Shown here: positions 15,767-24,457 of the stretch, in pieces
Layout: every line of letters starts with the position of its first letter
Position numbering within the stretch: position 1 is the first letter of the stretch
From: a virus
DNA length: 34,331 bases
Strand: one strand, 5' to 3'
Virus record (IMG/VR): IMGVR_UViG_3300021952_000022
Location: 1 to 34,331 of that record
Program-made: the position numbers and the translations under genes
Notes under the pieces: model-generated
What the model was told of the DNA's origin: nothing
The model's database searches: none
What the model saw: only the letters and a program-made list of their open reading frames with translations

Positions 15767-17064
15767 TATTTCTCCTTGTTTTCGGATGCGAGCCAAACGG
15801 GTGCAGCATTGTTACCTAATAGCCACATCGCCATTAGGCGGTGGTGACCGTCAATAATTATTAATTGCCCATCACGCTCGACAACGAGGGCGAATGATCT
15901 AAACGCTGATGTTGCCTGGCCCATAACCTTGATGTGCTGCTTTAACTTCTTACGGTGCAGATAAGCATCTGTACCAACAAGAGAATCAAGTTGCACTACT
16001 GATAGTTCAGCACGATCCCAGATATTAGGATTAACCGTAATTGGGTCAATCGTTTTCCAGGGTGATTCTACTAACTTATCAAGATCCTCGTATGGGGGTG
16101 CGGTGATTGGATTGGGCAAAATCTTTGCGCGAGATAGTGCGCGTTCAACCTCTAACTCACCTGGTACAAATTTCAACATTGTAGGGCTAGCAGCCAGATC
16201 AATGCTTTCCACATCTACTGAATCGCCGTAAGCGCCTCCAGAGTAATTATCAACCTGATCGTTAAGAGCGCCAGTATCCATAATGTATGGTGCAAGAGAA
16301 CACATACAGTTAGGGTGGGCCGGCGGTTCAGAATCTCCGCTAGGGAAAGTATCATCAATGCGGATAGGGGAAGCATCTGCATTATCCTGGCAATCGGCGC
16401 AACCTTCAGCAACGAGCCATTCAACATACTCAACGCCAGAGGTTTCGTATAGATCGCGTGAAGCAACAGATACGGCGCGGCTCATTTCGGTTTGAGCGAT
16501 CATAAGAGCCTGTTCTGGGTCATTAATGATCTGATCTACCATGATGGAAACTTCTTGTGGTGTAACGCCTTGTTCTAGGGCCTTACTGAGTACCGTTCCA
16601 ATGCGATCTAACTTAGTCGCGGTAACGCCATCAATGGTGACATTGCGAGTAGCCATCAAACTCTCTAATCCGCCTTTAGGCTTTAGGAGTAGGGCTGCGG
16701 CTCTATTGCCTGGAGTCCAGGTATTCCAATCAACTACTGATGCGCTCGCTAATTGGCGGGTTGTTGGTGATTTACGATAACCCGTGAGGTGCGCGAGAGT
16801 ATAAGTAGCAGCGGTTTCGCCTATTACATATCCATCAGCATAAAGAGGGGCTAACGATTCAACGAGCGCCTTCTTGTCTGTGGTGATATGAATTTTAGCC
16901 CAGTCACGCGCCTGTTGAGGGGTAACAGTTCCACCCATAGGGTGAGTTTCGGCCCATGAAAGCGCAATAGCATCTGCATCAAAGGCTGATCTAAATGCTT
17001 TGCGAATCTTATCGGCGTGTTTAGCGGCTAATCTAACCGCGACACCATGAGCGGGCCATTTCAT
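15766..17064 (-). CDS. MuF-like head morphogenesis protein fused to a ParB/Srx-like domain
   Basis: The 432-residue protein has a MuF-type minor head domain at about 180-260: IAQTEMSRAVSVASRDLY, VEWLVAEGCADCQDN, then PPAHPNCMCSLAPYI. It follows the portal gene directly, as is normal. The last ~80 residues carry a separate domain with a VVQLDSLVG strand and IIIDGHHRLMAMWLLG near 402-417, the DGHHR signature of the ParB N-terminal/sulfiredoxin-like fold. MuF proteins often carry variable C-terminal effector domains that enter the cell with DNA. Whether this one is an enzyme, nuclease or DNA-binding unit is unknown. Confidence 0.75.
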   Translation of the reverse strand: MKWPAHGVAVRLAAKHADKIRKAFRSAFDADAIALSWAETHPMGGTVTPQQARDWAKIHITTDKKALVESLAPLYADGYVIGETAATYTLAHLTGYRKSPTTRQLASASVVDWNTWTPGNRAAALLLKPKGGLESLMATRNVTIDGVTATKLDRIGTVLSKALEQGVTPQEVSIMVDQIINDPEQALMIAQTEMSRAVSVASRDLYETSGVEYVEWLVAEGCADCQDNADASPIRIDDTFPSGDSEPPAHPNCMCSLAPYIMDTGALNDQVDNYSGGAYGDSVDVESIDLAASPTMLKFVPGELEVERALSRAKILPNPITAPPYEDLDKLVESPWKTIDPITVNPNIWDRAELSVVQLDSLVGTDAYLHRKKLKQHIKVMGQATSAFRSFALVVERDGQLIIIDGHHRLMAMWLLGNNAAPVWLASENKEK

Positions 17065-18945
17065 TTAGAGCCCTAAGTAGCGTTCGGCGTACCAGCGCGC
17101 TCCATCGAGATCTTTAGCCTCAACGAATTTATTAAGAACTTCAGCGTAGGTAGGTTCTACTGCTTCAAAGTTGAAAGCGCGTGAGGAGTTGCCTTTGCGA
17201 ACCCAGCGAATGAAAGTTTTGATCTCATCCTGTGCTGATTTGTTCTTATCTTCAGGCTTTGGCTCAGTAGGCTTAACCTCTTCAGGCTTTGCTTCAGGCT
17301 TTACTTCTTCAGGCTTAACATCTTCAGGCTTTGGAGGAATAGGAGCGCCATCTACTGGGGCCTCTCCTGGAACTTCAGCGGGTGTCTCTGGAGCGCCAGC
17401 AAGTTCTACGCCATCAGCGGTTAAGAAATAGAGAGAAGTACCAGCAACGATCATAGGCATATCAGCGTATGAGTTTTCGAGAAGTGGCTGGCCTTTAAGT
17501 GCGCGGGCTTCATTAATGGTTGTTTGTCCATCTTTGAGAGCAATATCAACGGCCTTAGTTTCATCGAGTGAATTGCGAGGAGATTCATTCATCAACTTCA
17601 CTTCAAGTTCACGCGGCATACCGAGGAATGTGTAAGAGAGTTGAGAGAGTTGGCGCTCAATCCATGTCTCTAGTGGCGCTAAACCTAATTCCTGTGAATT
17701 AAAGTTTTGGCCCTTTTCGTGACCTGCTCCACCTAAGCCAGATTTAGGAGTAACTCCCACCTCAGATGGGGTAACGCCAAAGAATCCTGTAATGCGAGTA
17801 ACGATCGTATCAATGAAAGTTGCGTTGAACTTCTCAGCGTATCCAGCCATTTGCTCAGGCTTGATACCAGCAGGAAGCAACTTACCACCCTGGCGGGCTT
17901 CAGTTTGTCCAGCAAGATCATCATTAAGAATCTTCTCATATTGCAAAATGAGTTCTGGGTTATCGCCAAATTCCATATCAGAGGTGAAGAAGATGCTAGG
18001 AGTTACGCCATTGGTGTATTCGGCGCGGATCCATTGCTGGTAGCGAAGGTAAATATCAGCGAGTGGAAGTGCTTGCTCAACTGGGCCATAGCCATACACG
18101 CTATTAGTACGGCGATTGCGTACCAAATAAACCAACTCATCAGAACTGAACTCACCATCAACTTTGGCATCATCGCTAGTAGCGAGGAATTCAGAGCGAG
18201 GGAATCCAAAGAGAATCTGCTGGAAAGCGGGTGCAGGTGGTAGTGGGCGCATACCGCGCTCATCCAAAAGTGGCTTAATGGTTGATCCATCGAGCAACTG
18301 GAATCCATAGAGATCGCCGTTGAGGTTCTTTTGACCCCAAATAGCAACCGCATCAAGCACCAAAAGATCTTCGAGCAACATCTTTAGCCAGTCATTAAAG
18401 AGTAGGCCGTTTTGTTTATCTGGTACTTCCCAGAATTCGCGTAGTCGAGCGATCTCAGGCGCAAATTGTTTGCGAGCCTTATCCATCGCCTCTAGGTGAT
18501 CGCCACCCGATTCGGCAATGATCTTTTCTGATGCAGATTGAGATAAGACAATATCAAAATCTTTCATCATCTTGCTTTTAGCAACTTCAACGCATAAGCG
18601 CAAAATATCAATCTGATCTGCTGCGGCGCGAAGGGTCTTAAATGGAATGAGACGAGTCTCAGTAATGTTGATGTTCTGAGCAACCTGGTACTCATAACGG
18701 CGAGGAGCAGGGCGGCCAGTTTCAGGATCAACTGGGTTAATTGCGCCTGGTTCTACTGGGCGGCCTGGGCCAAATGGAACTCTAAACCAATTCTCAGGGC
18801 GGCCCAATGGTTTAGCAACCGCAGAGGTAAAGTTAGCGTTATTCAATACCTGTTGTTCGGTCTGTACGGTTGTTCCCGCAGGGAGGTTAGGTGCTTTTTC
18901 TATTTGCGCGGCTAATGCCTTTGCAAATCTATCTATTAAGCCCAT
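17065..18945 (-). CDS. Portal protein
   Basis: The 626-residue protein has the features of HK97/SPP1-type portals: a clip/stem region with LREFWEVPDKQNGLLFNDWL and LLVLDAVAIWGQKN, then VYGYGPVEQALPLADIYLRY, EYTNGVTPSIFF, and a late ITGFFGVTPSEVGV. Position after terminase and before MuF supports it. The C-terminal part (about 535-590) is a low-complexity run of Lys-Pro-Glu units (KPEEVKPE type) before a short folded end (RAFNFEAVEPTYAEVL). AGGA lies five bases before the ATG. Confidence 0.88.
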   Translation of the reverse strand: MGLIDRFAKALAAQIEKAPNLPAGTTVQTEQQVLNNANFTSAVAKPLGRPENWFRVPFGPGRPVEPGAINPVDPETGRPAPRRYEYQVAQNINITETRLIPFKTLRAAADQIDILRLCVEVAKSKMMKDFDIVLSQSASEKIIAESGGDHLEAMDKARKQFAPEIARLREFWEVPDKQNGLLFNDWLKMLLEDLLVLDAVAIWGQKNLNGDLYGFQLLDGSTIKPLLDERGMRPLPPAPAFQQILFGFPRSEFLATSDDAKVDGEFSSDELVYLVRNRRTNSVYGYGPVEQALPLADIYLRYQQWIRAEYTNGVTPSIFFTSDMEFGDNPELILQYEKILNDDLAGQTEARQGGKLLPAGIKPEQMAGYAEKFNATFIDTIVTRITGFFGVTPSEVGVTPKSGLGGAGHEKGQNFNSQELGLAPLETWIERQLSQLSYTFLGMPRELEVKLMNESPRNSLDETKAVDIALKDGQTTINEARALKGQPLLENSYADMPMIVAGTSLYFLTADGVELAGAPETPAEVPGEAPVDGAPIPPKPEDVKPEEVKPEAKPEEVKPTEPKPEDKNKSAQDEIKTFIRWVRKGNSSRAFNFEAVEPTYAEVLNKFVEAKDLDGARWYAERYLGL

Positions 18946-18952
18946 TGAATTC

Positions 18953-20476
18953 CTATCCGTGAACTACGCAGCGAAATTGGTTCGATGTAGGTGCGGTTGA
19001 GAATAGTAGCGTAACAGTATTGTTATCGGTGTGCTGCACATCGCACATAACTTCATCATAACCTGAAGCAGATGAATACACCGCTACGGTTACATCGCGT
19101 GTACCGAGATTGTGAGTAACGGCGATTGAGGTAGATGTACCATCTCCAACACTTGCAGCAAACTTCTTTACTACAACGGTTGAATCAACCGATACGGTTC
19201 CCGTTGAAACGGTGATACCTGTACCAGCGCCTACTGCTAATCCGCTGGATGATGTACCCAAACCAGAGTTAGTAGCCAGGAGAACTGATGCGCCGCCTGA
19301 AGCGGTCTGAAGTCCACCTGTTGAGAGTGGGTTAAAGGTGAAGTTAGATCCTGTAAGCAATACGCCGTTTGATGCGGTGTATGTACCTTGTCCAGAGAAC
19401 TGAACCCAGGTTTGGCCAGCAAAAGATGTGAGGTAAGTGTTGCTCTGTACCCATGCGGTCTTACCGTAGGTTGTACCTTCTTCGATGAAGATAGATGCGC
19501 CCTTTAGTTCAGTATAAACATCGGCATCAGTTGAGCGAGTAAGGGTATAGGTAGTGCCATTATCGTTATAAACATAAATACCGTAATCGCTGGTTGTTGT
19601 CTGGCCGATAAGGAGCAGACGGTAACCGCTTTGCGCTGAGGTAAGAGTTGCGTGGCCATCAATGGTTACGGTGTTAGTAGCGCCCGTGAGTGGCACATTG
19701 CTAATAGCCAAAAGGTTTGCAGCGGCTTTCCATGTGAGGCCAGTAACGGCAGCATCTACATAGTTCTTAGTAGCAGCATCCTGGGCAGATGTTGGATCTG
19801 CCAAACCTGTGATCTTCTTGCTATTGAAAGCGACATTTGCGGCAGGTGCGCCGAATGTGTCCAGGGTAAATGATCCTGGGGTAAATGTGTGGGTGTGATC
19901 TTCGCGTGATGGAACGGTTGCAGTTCCAGCAGTACCAGAGCCAGCGGCAATAGTAGATGGGGTGGAAGATCCGAGGCTAGGAGTACCGTGAGTGTGATCT
20001 GAATGGGCTACGGTTGTTGCAGTTCCATTAGATGCAGATAGGCCGTAGGTGGTTTCGGATGTTACTGCGCCGAATCCTGGGCCAGCGTGGGTATGGTCTG
20101 CGCGAGCAAAGTTAGTTGATGATCCATCGGCTGAAGATCCAGCGATAGTAAGAGCGGTTGATTGGCCTGAACCGAAATTATCTACTTGCTGCCATGTGGA
20201 AGCGTTTGAGTAGTAAATGAGGAATGTGTCTGTGGCGTAGTAAAAGGTTCCCGCTGATACAGATGATGCAGTTGGGCGCGCTGAGAGAGTGCCTGAAGTA
20301 ATGCCGCCAGCCTGACCCCATGCGGTTCCGTTATAGACATAAAGAGAGTTGGTTGAGGTGTTGTAATACACCTGACCGAGAGCGGGAGAAGATGGCGCAC
20401 TAGAGAGATTTTGAATACGGGCGTTCTGTAATTCGTTCTTATTAAGATCAATCGGGGTAAGGAATTTGCGCGACAT
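18953..20476 (-). CDS. Fibre-like structural protein with repeated HTH metal-binding motifs
   Basis: The 507-residue protein is a fibre. Near the N terminus is YYNTSTNSLYVYNGTAW. The motif DHTH occurs at 127-130, 160-163 and 193-196, exactly 33 residues apart; such HxH motifs bind metal along the axis of trimeric phage fibres. DPTSAQDAATKNYVDAAV (about 228-245) is a common fibre collar motif. The last ~55 residues (THNLGTRDVTVAVYSS) match the C terminus of the next upstream gene product. The gene lies between terminase and portal rather than with the tail genes, so it may be a head fibre. Confidence 0.7.
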   Translation of the reverse strand: MSRKFLTPIDLNKNELQNARIQNLSSAPSSPALGQVYYNTSTNSLYVYNGTAWGQAGGITSGTLSARPTASSVSAGTFYYATDTFLIYYSNASTWQQVDNFGSGQSTALTIAGSSADGSSTNFARADHTHAGPGFGAVTSETTYGLSASNGTATTVAHSDHTHGTPSLGSSTPSTIAAGSGTAGTATVPSREDHTHTFTPGSFTLDTFGAPAANVAFNSKKITGLADPTSAQDAATKNYVDAAVTGLTWKAAANLLAISNVPLTGATNTVTIDGHATLTSAQSGYRLLLIGQTTTSDYGIYVYNDNGTTYTLTRSTDADVYTELKGASIFIEEGTTYGKTAWVQSNTYLTSFAGQTWVQFSGQGTYTASNGVLLTGSNFTFNPLSTGGLQTASGGASVLLATNSGLGTSSSGLAVGAGTGITVSTGTVSVDSTVVVKKFAASVGDGTSTSIAVTHNLGTRDVTVAVYSSASGYDEVMCDVQHTDNNTVTLLFSTAPTSNQFRCVVHG

Positions 20477-20484
20477 TTTTTCTC

Positions 20485-20811
20485 CTAGATTATGTAGGCA
20501 GTACCAGAAAAGGCTGAACTAAAAGTAACTTGCATGGTGTTTCCATCAGGAAACGAAATATTGCCTTCGCATTGCGCTCCACCTGAATCAAAAACAAGAA
20601 CGGTGGGATAGCCACCGAGATTATGATGAATAATCCATGTATCTGAAGGAGTGTTTTGCGTGTGAGTATAGAAAACCTGAGTTTGAGCGCCTGATGGCCC
20701 TTGTGGGCCTTGTGGCCCCTGTGGGCCTGGAGCAGTAACGGTGAGGGATTGAACAACCTCTGTAACCGTAAGGGTCTGAACTACGGGAGCAACAATTAAG
20801 TTATCGCTCAT
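20485..20811 (-). CDS. Collagen-like short fibre protein
   Basis: The 108-residue protein has two TLTVTE/QSLTVTA strands and then Gly-Pro-Gln collagen-type triplets (about 29-42, GPQGPQGPQGPSG). A C-terminal beta domain starts WIIHHNLGGYPTVLVFDSGG and ends FSGTAYII. That C-terminal domain is also the last module of the 507-residue neighbour. Collagen-like repeats suggest a trimer. It is probably a virion surface fibre on the head or tail. Confidence 0.65.
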   Translation of the reverse strand: MSDNLIVAPVVQTLTVTEVVQSLTVTAPGPQGPQGPQGPSGAQTQVFYTHTQNTPSDTWIIHHNLGGYPTVLVFDSGGAQCEGNISFPDGNTMQVTFSSAFSGTAYII

Positions 20812-21152
20812 CGTGTTACCTGGGCAGATACTTCAACCGTACCGTTAATCAAACGGGTGACTACTCCACCTGCGCTGGTAAGTTCGAGATCATAGGCGTA
20901 TTTGCCATTGGTAATTGCGCCAGTCTGAGCAGCGGTCGCGTGAATAGCAATCGTGCCAGCCGCTCCACCCAAAGTAATTCCTGATCCTGTTGCGAGGCTG
21001 AGAACTGAGGTTTTGGCAAGGGGTGAAGTCCGAATCTGAAGAGCGGCGGTATAGCCTGTGAGGTTAATAGGTGCGCCAGATGGGTTATTCCAGGTAACGG
21101 TTAAATACCAGTCTGCGCCTTGATCTATGACTGTGTTGTATTGAGTGGCCAT
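20808..21152 (-). CDS. Small beta-sandwich structural protein
   Basis: The 114-residue protein reads as one Ig/BppU-N-like beta domain: IDQGADWYLTVTWNNPSGA, INLTGYTAALQIRTS, GKYAYDLELTSAGG and a final NGTVEVSAQVTR. Such domains anchor fibres on phage particles. It starts at ATG 21152 with AAGGAG four bases upstream and overlaps the terminase stop by 28 bases. It heads the three-gene fibre cassette. Confidence 0.6.
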   Translation of the reverse strand: MATQYNTVIDQGADWYLTVTWNNPSGAPINLTGYTAALQIRTSPLAKTSVLSLATGSGITLGGAAGTIAIHATAAQTGAITNGKYAYDLELTSAGGVVTRLINGTVEVSAQVTR

Positions 21153-22504
21153 TGATCTCCTTGAAGGTTAGCGTGACATTTGAAACATACGCTCGCCGAT
21201 TTAATGTTAGGCAATCCGCAACTAGGGCAGATTTTAGCGCGAGCATTTAATGAGGTTTGAGCGATAGAGCCTTCAGCGAGTTCTGTTAAAGCCCACACTA
21301 GAGCATCTACGCGATCGGGAGATTTGGCTGAGATGCCTGGCTCCCATTCACACATCTGATCCTCTAACTCAGAGAAATATCCGACATGGTGAACGCGCCC
21401 TTGCTCATAGAGTGCGCTAATAGGTTCGGCACGAACCGCCTTACCCCGTGATGCAGTTACCTTTTTAACGGGTATGTTTGGTCGAACCGAATTCATAAGA
21501 TGCAAAACTAAATCCCCGCCGTTATTTGTTTCGGCGATTATTCGTGATGCTTTGTGGGTCTCATAAGCCTGAACTGCTTTAAGAGCCCATTCCTGGGGAG
21601 ATGCTTTCGTTGTATCGTCTGAAAGCACATAAAATTGATTATCTGCGGTAACTCCAGCAGTTACGATACCTGTTAAGTCCGAATCCTCGCCAGATGTAAC
21701 CGCTGGATCTATACCGACAACAACGCGAATAAGTTGAGGGGGCTCAGTAACTCTGGCTGATTCAATCAGAGAACGAGTCCAGAGAGCGCCAGGATTATCA
21801 TCCAGGATCTCGCCATAAAGTTCTTGACGGCCTAAACGAGTGCCAGCGTATCGGGCTTGCATTTCGATCAGAGCGGATTCTGAAAGGTTCTCCGAGTTAT
21901 CGAAAGTAGATCCGCGAGTAACTACCGTTGATTCACGCTTAACTAGATCTTTAATGATCTTAGTAGGGCGCGGGGTAGTGGTAATAACGGTTTGAGGATG
22001 ATCGCCTAAGCGCAATCCGAATTGCAGTTGATTCCAGGTATCTTCATAAGGCCAGGCGGCTAGTTCATCAGTCCAGGCAAAGTGGAACTGGGGGCCACGC
22101 AAAGAATCTGGGGTATCGCTAGAAAAGGTCTGAATGATCGAGCCATTTTTAAGCGTAATAATTCCGTTAGATTTGTTCCAATCTTTTACGGCATCGTACT
22201 CACGCAATACATTGAGAATACCTGAGACACCCTCTACGCATACGGCGCGAGTATCGGCAAAGGTACGGGCTACGATGGCACATCGAACGCCATCATTGCG
22301 AACTGCTTTAGCGGCTAGCCATTCAGCGCCTAAGCGGGTTTTACCAAATCCACGCCCAGCCATAATAAGCCAGGATCGCCAATCACCTTCAGGCGGTAGT
22401 TGATTCGGCCTCGCTAGGCCCTTCAGCGGATGATGCCACTTCAGGTAACGCAACGCGGCTAGATCGGGATTCAAGTTCTGCACTAAGTCTGGTGATTGCT
22501 TCAT
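21125..22504 (-). CDS. terL: Terminase large subunit with C-terminal zinc ribbon
   Basis: The 459-residue packaging motor has a Walker A AGRGFGKT (49-56), a Walker B with Asp146-Glu147 in HFAWTDELAAW, and a coupling motif TTTPRP (175-180). Nuclease acidic residues are Asp266 (VGIDPAVT), Glu325 (IIAETNNGG) and Asp397/Asp400 (SPDRVDALVWAL). A zinc ribbon is appended at the end with Cys426-x2-Cys429 and Cys440-x2-Cys443, which most large terminases lack. The first 38 codons overlap the small terminase gene. The RPNQLPPEGDW stretch before Walker A is needed, so the overlap is real. Confidence 0.93.
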   Translation of the reverse strand: MKQSPDLVQNLNPDLAALRYLKWHHPLKGLARPNQLPPEGDWRSWLIMAGRGFGKTRLGAEWLAAKAVRNDGVRCAIVARTFADTRAVCVEGVSGILNVLREYDAVKDWNKSNGIITLKNGSIIQTFSSDTPDSLRGPQFHFAWTDELAAWPYEDTWNQLQFGLRLGDHPQTVITTTPRPTKIIKDLVKRESTVVTRGSTFDNSENLSESALIEMQARYAGTRLGRQELYGEILDDNPGALWTRSLIESARVTEPPQLIRVVVGIDPAVTSGEDSDLTGIVTAGVTADNQFYVLSDDTTKASPQEWALKAVQAYETHKASRIIAETNNGGDLVLHLMNSVRPNIPVKKVTASRGKAVRAEPISALYEQGRVHHVGYFSELEDQMCEWEPGISAKSPDRVDALVWALTELAEGSIAQTSLNARAKICPSCGLPNIKSASVCFKCHANLQGDQWPLNTTQS

Positions 22505-22874
22505 CTACTGTTTCGCCGCCTCCGACTACGGCAGTACGAGAGGTCGCATTGCCTTCCAACAATTCTGTTTTATCAATCAAGATGCCCAGGGTTACTGCGG
22601 CCTCTCTTGCCTTCAGATCTTCCACGATTCCGTCTAGGTGGCGTAGAACTTTGTTGCGAAGGGTTTTTAATTCTGTAATGAAACCATCTCTAGTTTCGGG
22701 AAGTACCTCTGCGGTGGCTAATGCCATATCGCTTTTAAGGTCACTATTATCCGCGACCCAGGCTCGTAGGGTTGCTTGCCCTATGCCCAGTTGGAGAGAT
22801 GTGCGCTTAATATTGCCTTCGTTAGCCTCTAAGGTTACTAAAGCCTCGGCGCGTTGTTTCTCTGTATAAGCCAT
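22389..22874 (-). CDS. terS: Terminase small subunit
   Basis: The 161-residue protein begins with a helix-turn-helix typical of small terminases (YTEKQRAEALVTLEANEGN, then LGIGQATLRAWV). A long helical stretch (TELKTLRNKVLRHLDGIVED) suitable for ring formation follows, and then a Ser/Glu-rich tail. It lies directly before the large subunit and overlaps it by 116 bases. It should recognise the packaging site on the phage DNA. Confidence 0.8.
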   Translation of the reverse strand: MAYTEKQRAEALVTLEANEGNIKRTSLQLGIGQATLRAWVADNSDLKSDMALATAEVLPETRDGFITELKTLRNKVLRHLDGIVEDLKAREAAVTLGILIDKTELLEGNATSRTAVVGGGETVDEAITRLSAELESRSSRVALPEVASSAEGPSEAESTTA

Positions 22875-22879
22875 ATTGG

Positions 22880-23059
22880 TTATCTTACTATATTACGAGT
22901 CATAAGTAATCTGGCATCAAGGAGATCATCTACGCTGGAGAGGTATATCTGCCTTTGATGATGTGTAAGCCGATTGCCATAACGATCTTGCAATTTGTCG
23001 CGCAAATGTTTTAGTGCCTCATCAATATCGGCGAGAGTAACTTCATCGGTGATCTGCAT
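22880..23059 (-). CDS. Small hypothetical protein, first gene of the late operon
   Basis: The 59-residue protein starts at ATG 23059 with GAGGAG just upstream and begins MQITDEVTLADIDEALKHLR. It is mostly helical and charged and ends LLMTRNIVR. It lies between a sigma-70-type promoter and terS, which starts six bases after its stop. I do not recognise the family. Confidence 0.6.
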   Translation of the reverse strand: MQITDEVTLADIDEALKHLRDKLQDRYGNRLTHHQRQIYLSSVDDLLDARLLMTRNIVR

Positions 23060-23090
23060 AACTCCTCGTTACACGCCACCCAATATAGAG

Positions 23091-23119
23091 AGAATAAGTG
23101 AAGTTGAGTGCAAAGTCAA
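23091..23119 (-). promoter_or_regulatory. Late-operon promoter
   Basis: On the minus strand, TTGACT (23119-23114, -35) and TATTCT (23096-23091, -10) are 17 bases apart. The inferred transcript start is near 23084, giving a ~25-base leader before ATG 23059. This promoter would drive terminase and the structural genes. Confidence 0.6.
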
Positions 23120-23120
23120 A

Positions 23121-23300
23121 TTACTTATAGCGCAAACGCGGCTTAGAGGTGCGGCGCTTATCGTATGAGTTTTGCAGTTCATCTAATGAGTATAGGGAGT
23201 TTTCTGCCTGGATGTTGTCTGCCTTGATCCAGTTGTAAATAGTTCTTACCGTAACCTTATAAAGAAGGCTGGCCTGAATTACGGTGATCTTAGGCTTCAA
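23121..23300 (-). CDS. Small helix-turn-helix DNA-binding protein
   Basis: The frame is open further upstream, but the N-terminal extension overlaps the previous gene and has no ATG. I prefer TTG 23300, which has GGGAAGA a few bases upstream and gives 59 residues. The core (ITVIQASLLYKVTVRTIYNW, then a recognition/wing part with YSLDELQNSYDKRR) is an excisionase/MerR-type helix-turn-helix. It ends two bases before the late promoter, so it may act on that promoter. The alternative start is TTG 23381. Confidence 0.6.
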   Translation of the reverse strand: MKPKITVIQASLLYKVTVRTIYNWIKADNIQAENSLYSLDELQNSYDKRRTSKPRLRYK

Positions 23301-23904
23301 GGATTCTTCCCAATAAACGCCATTGCTCGCTACGCCATACGGTTTCGCATACACGGCATTTAATCTCAGATGTGCGATCAATAGATTGAGGATTAATCTT
23401 TAATTGTGCGCCACACGGGTTACCCTCTTCATCTTGTGTAGGGCATCGGCCAATAACTATCTCATCTGATTTATGACCTAGAACAAATTGGATCTTATGA
23501 GATATGGCGATGATCTCGCTAGCAAGTGTAACCAGATTCCAATACTGCTTATGCGCCCAATCTGCGTGAGTTTTAAGATATTCGCAGGTTTTAGTAATGC
23601 GGTTAATTTCTTCACCGCGAAAGGTAATGCGCGTTTCCTGGAGAAGAGAGCGCATTTCTATCTCATGCTTAATGAGAGGTGTGCTAATGCCGCCTGAGCG
23701 AAGATGCAAAGTTTCAATGCGAACTGGGAGCGGTGGGGTTTTTGTTCCCCCTACGCGCTCGCCAGATCTACCAGAACTAGGTATTAGTTCGCTCTCCAGA
23801 TCGTTATACATCTGGGGAAACTTATCTAATTGATTAAGTGCATACGCCCAACAATTTAGGCAGATTGCATAATCATTAAATTTGCGGCAATTAGCGCATT
23901 TCAT
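23290..23904 (-). CDS. Double zinc-ribbon protein
   Basis: The 204-residue protein has an N-terminal zinc ribbon (Cys3, Cys6, Cys15, Cys18) and a second one near the C terminus (CPTQDEEGNPCG and IKCRVCETVW), joined by a helical middle with THADWAHKQYWNLVTLASEI. Proteins of this layout are common in actinophages near SSB and terminase genes but have no settled function. A nucleic-acid-binding or regulatory role is likely. Its ATG overlaps the previous stop (TGAAATG region). Confidence 0.7.
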   Translation of the reverse strand: MKCANCRKFNDYAICLNCWAYALNQLDKFPQMYNDLESELIPSSGRSGERVGGTKTPPLPVRIETLHLRSGGISTPLIKHEIEMRSLLQETRITFRGEEINRITKTCEYLKTHADWAHKQYWNLVTLASEIIAISHKIQFVLGHKSDEIVIGRCPTQDEEGNPCGAQLKINPQSIDRTSEIKCRVCETVWRSEQWRLLGRILEA

Positions 23905-24068
23905 TTTTTGCGCTTGTCTCGCTTTGCTTTGTAGGCTTCGACTTCTTCGCGGTTATAAAATACGCGCTTAGATTCTTTCTTTACCCACTTGATTTGCCCG
24001 CGATACTGGATCTGGTGAAGGTTGTTAAAGTTCACACCCAGGAATTCGCACACTTCGTTAGTTGTCAT
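23901..24068 (-). CDS. Small helix-turn-helix protein
   Basis: The 55-residue protein starts at ATG 24068, overlapping the SSB stop as TAATG. It begins TTNEVCEFLGVNFNNLHQI, then FYNREEVEAYKAKRDKRKK. That is a MerR/excisionase-type helix-turn-helix with a basic tail. It could be a small regulator or DNA-bending protein. It is one of two such proteins in this block. Confidence 0.65.
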   Translation of the reverse strand: MTTNEVCEFLGVNFNNLHQIQYRGQIKWVKKESKRVFYNREEVEAYKAKRDKRKK

Positions 24069-24457
24069 TAGTTCCATGAAGAATCCCAGCCCGTATCTTC
24101 CTGAGCGGCCTTTGGCTTAGGCTTAGATGCGCTGATAGGTAAAGTAATATCATCAGCCTTAATCTCTAATCCCTGCTTTTGCGAGCCATCCTTTGCGGTG
24201 TATTCGGTAACTTTGAAAGCACCTGAAACCTTTACGCGTTGCCCTTTGGAAATAGAATCAACGATCATTTCTGCCTTACGCCCCAAAACGGAAACTTTGT
24301 ACCAAACTGTTACGCCGTCTACCCATTCACCGTTTTTGTTTTCGCTTTGTGAGTCTGCTACTGAAAATTCAGTAACGGCAAAATCACCATTCTTTCCTTT
24401 AATAAATTTAATTTCAGGATCTTTACCTAATACACCTGTGATCTCAATACGCGCCAT
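24068..24457 (-). CDS. ssb: Single-stranded DNA-binding protein
   Basis: The 129-residue protein starts at ATG 24457 (MARIEITGVLGKDPEIKF); a GTG at 24484 would add nine residues. It has the OB-fold pattern FAVTEFSVADSQSE, WYKVSVLGRKAEMI, then KGQRVKVSGAFKVTEY and LEIKADDITL. A flexible Lys/Pro linker and an acidic end (EDTGWDSSWN) follow. The tail lacks the classic DDIPF tip. It protects ssDNA during replication and recombination and overlaps the HNH gene by 14 bases. Confidence 0.85.
   Translation of the reverse strand: MARIEITGVLGKDPEIKFIKGKNGDFAVTEFSVADSQSENKNGEWVDGVTVWYKVSVLGRKAEMIVDSISKGQRVKVSGAFKVTEYTAKDGSQKQGLEIKADDITLPISASKPKPKAAQEDTGWDSSWN

Noticed and set aside
15766-16000. ParB-like motif as a plasmid-type partition gene
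   Set aside because: It is fused to a MuF head protein and there is no parA or centromere-like repeat beside it.
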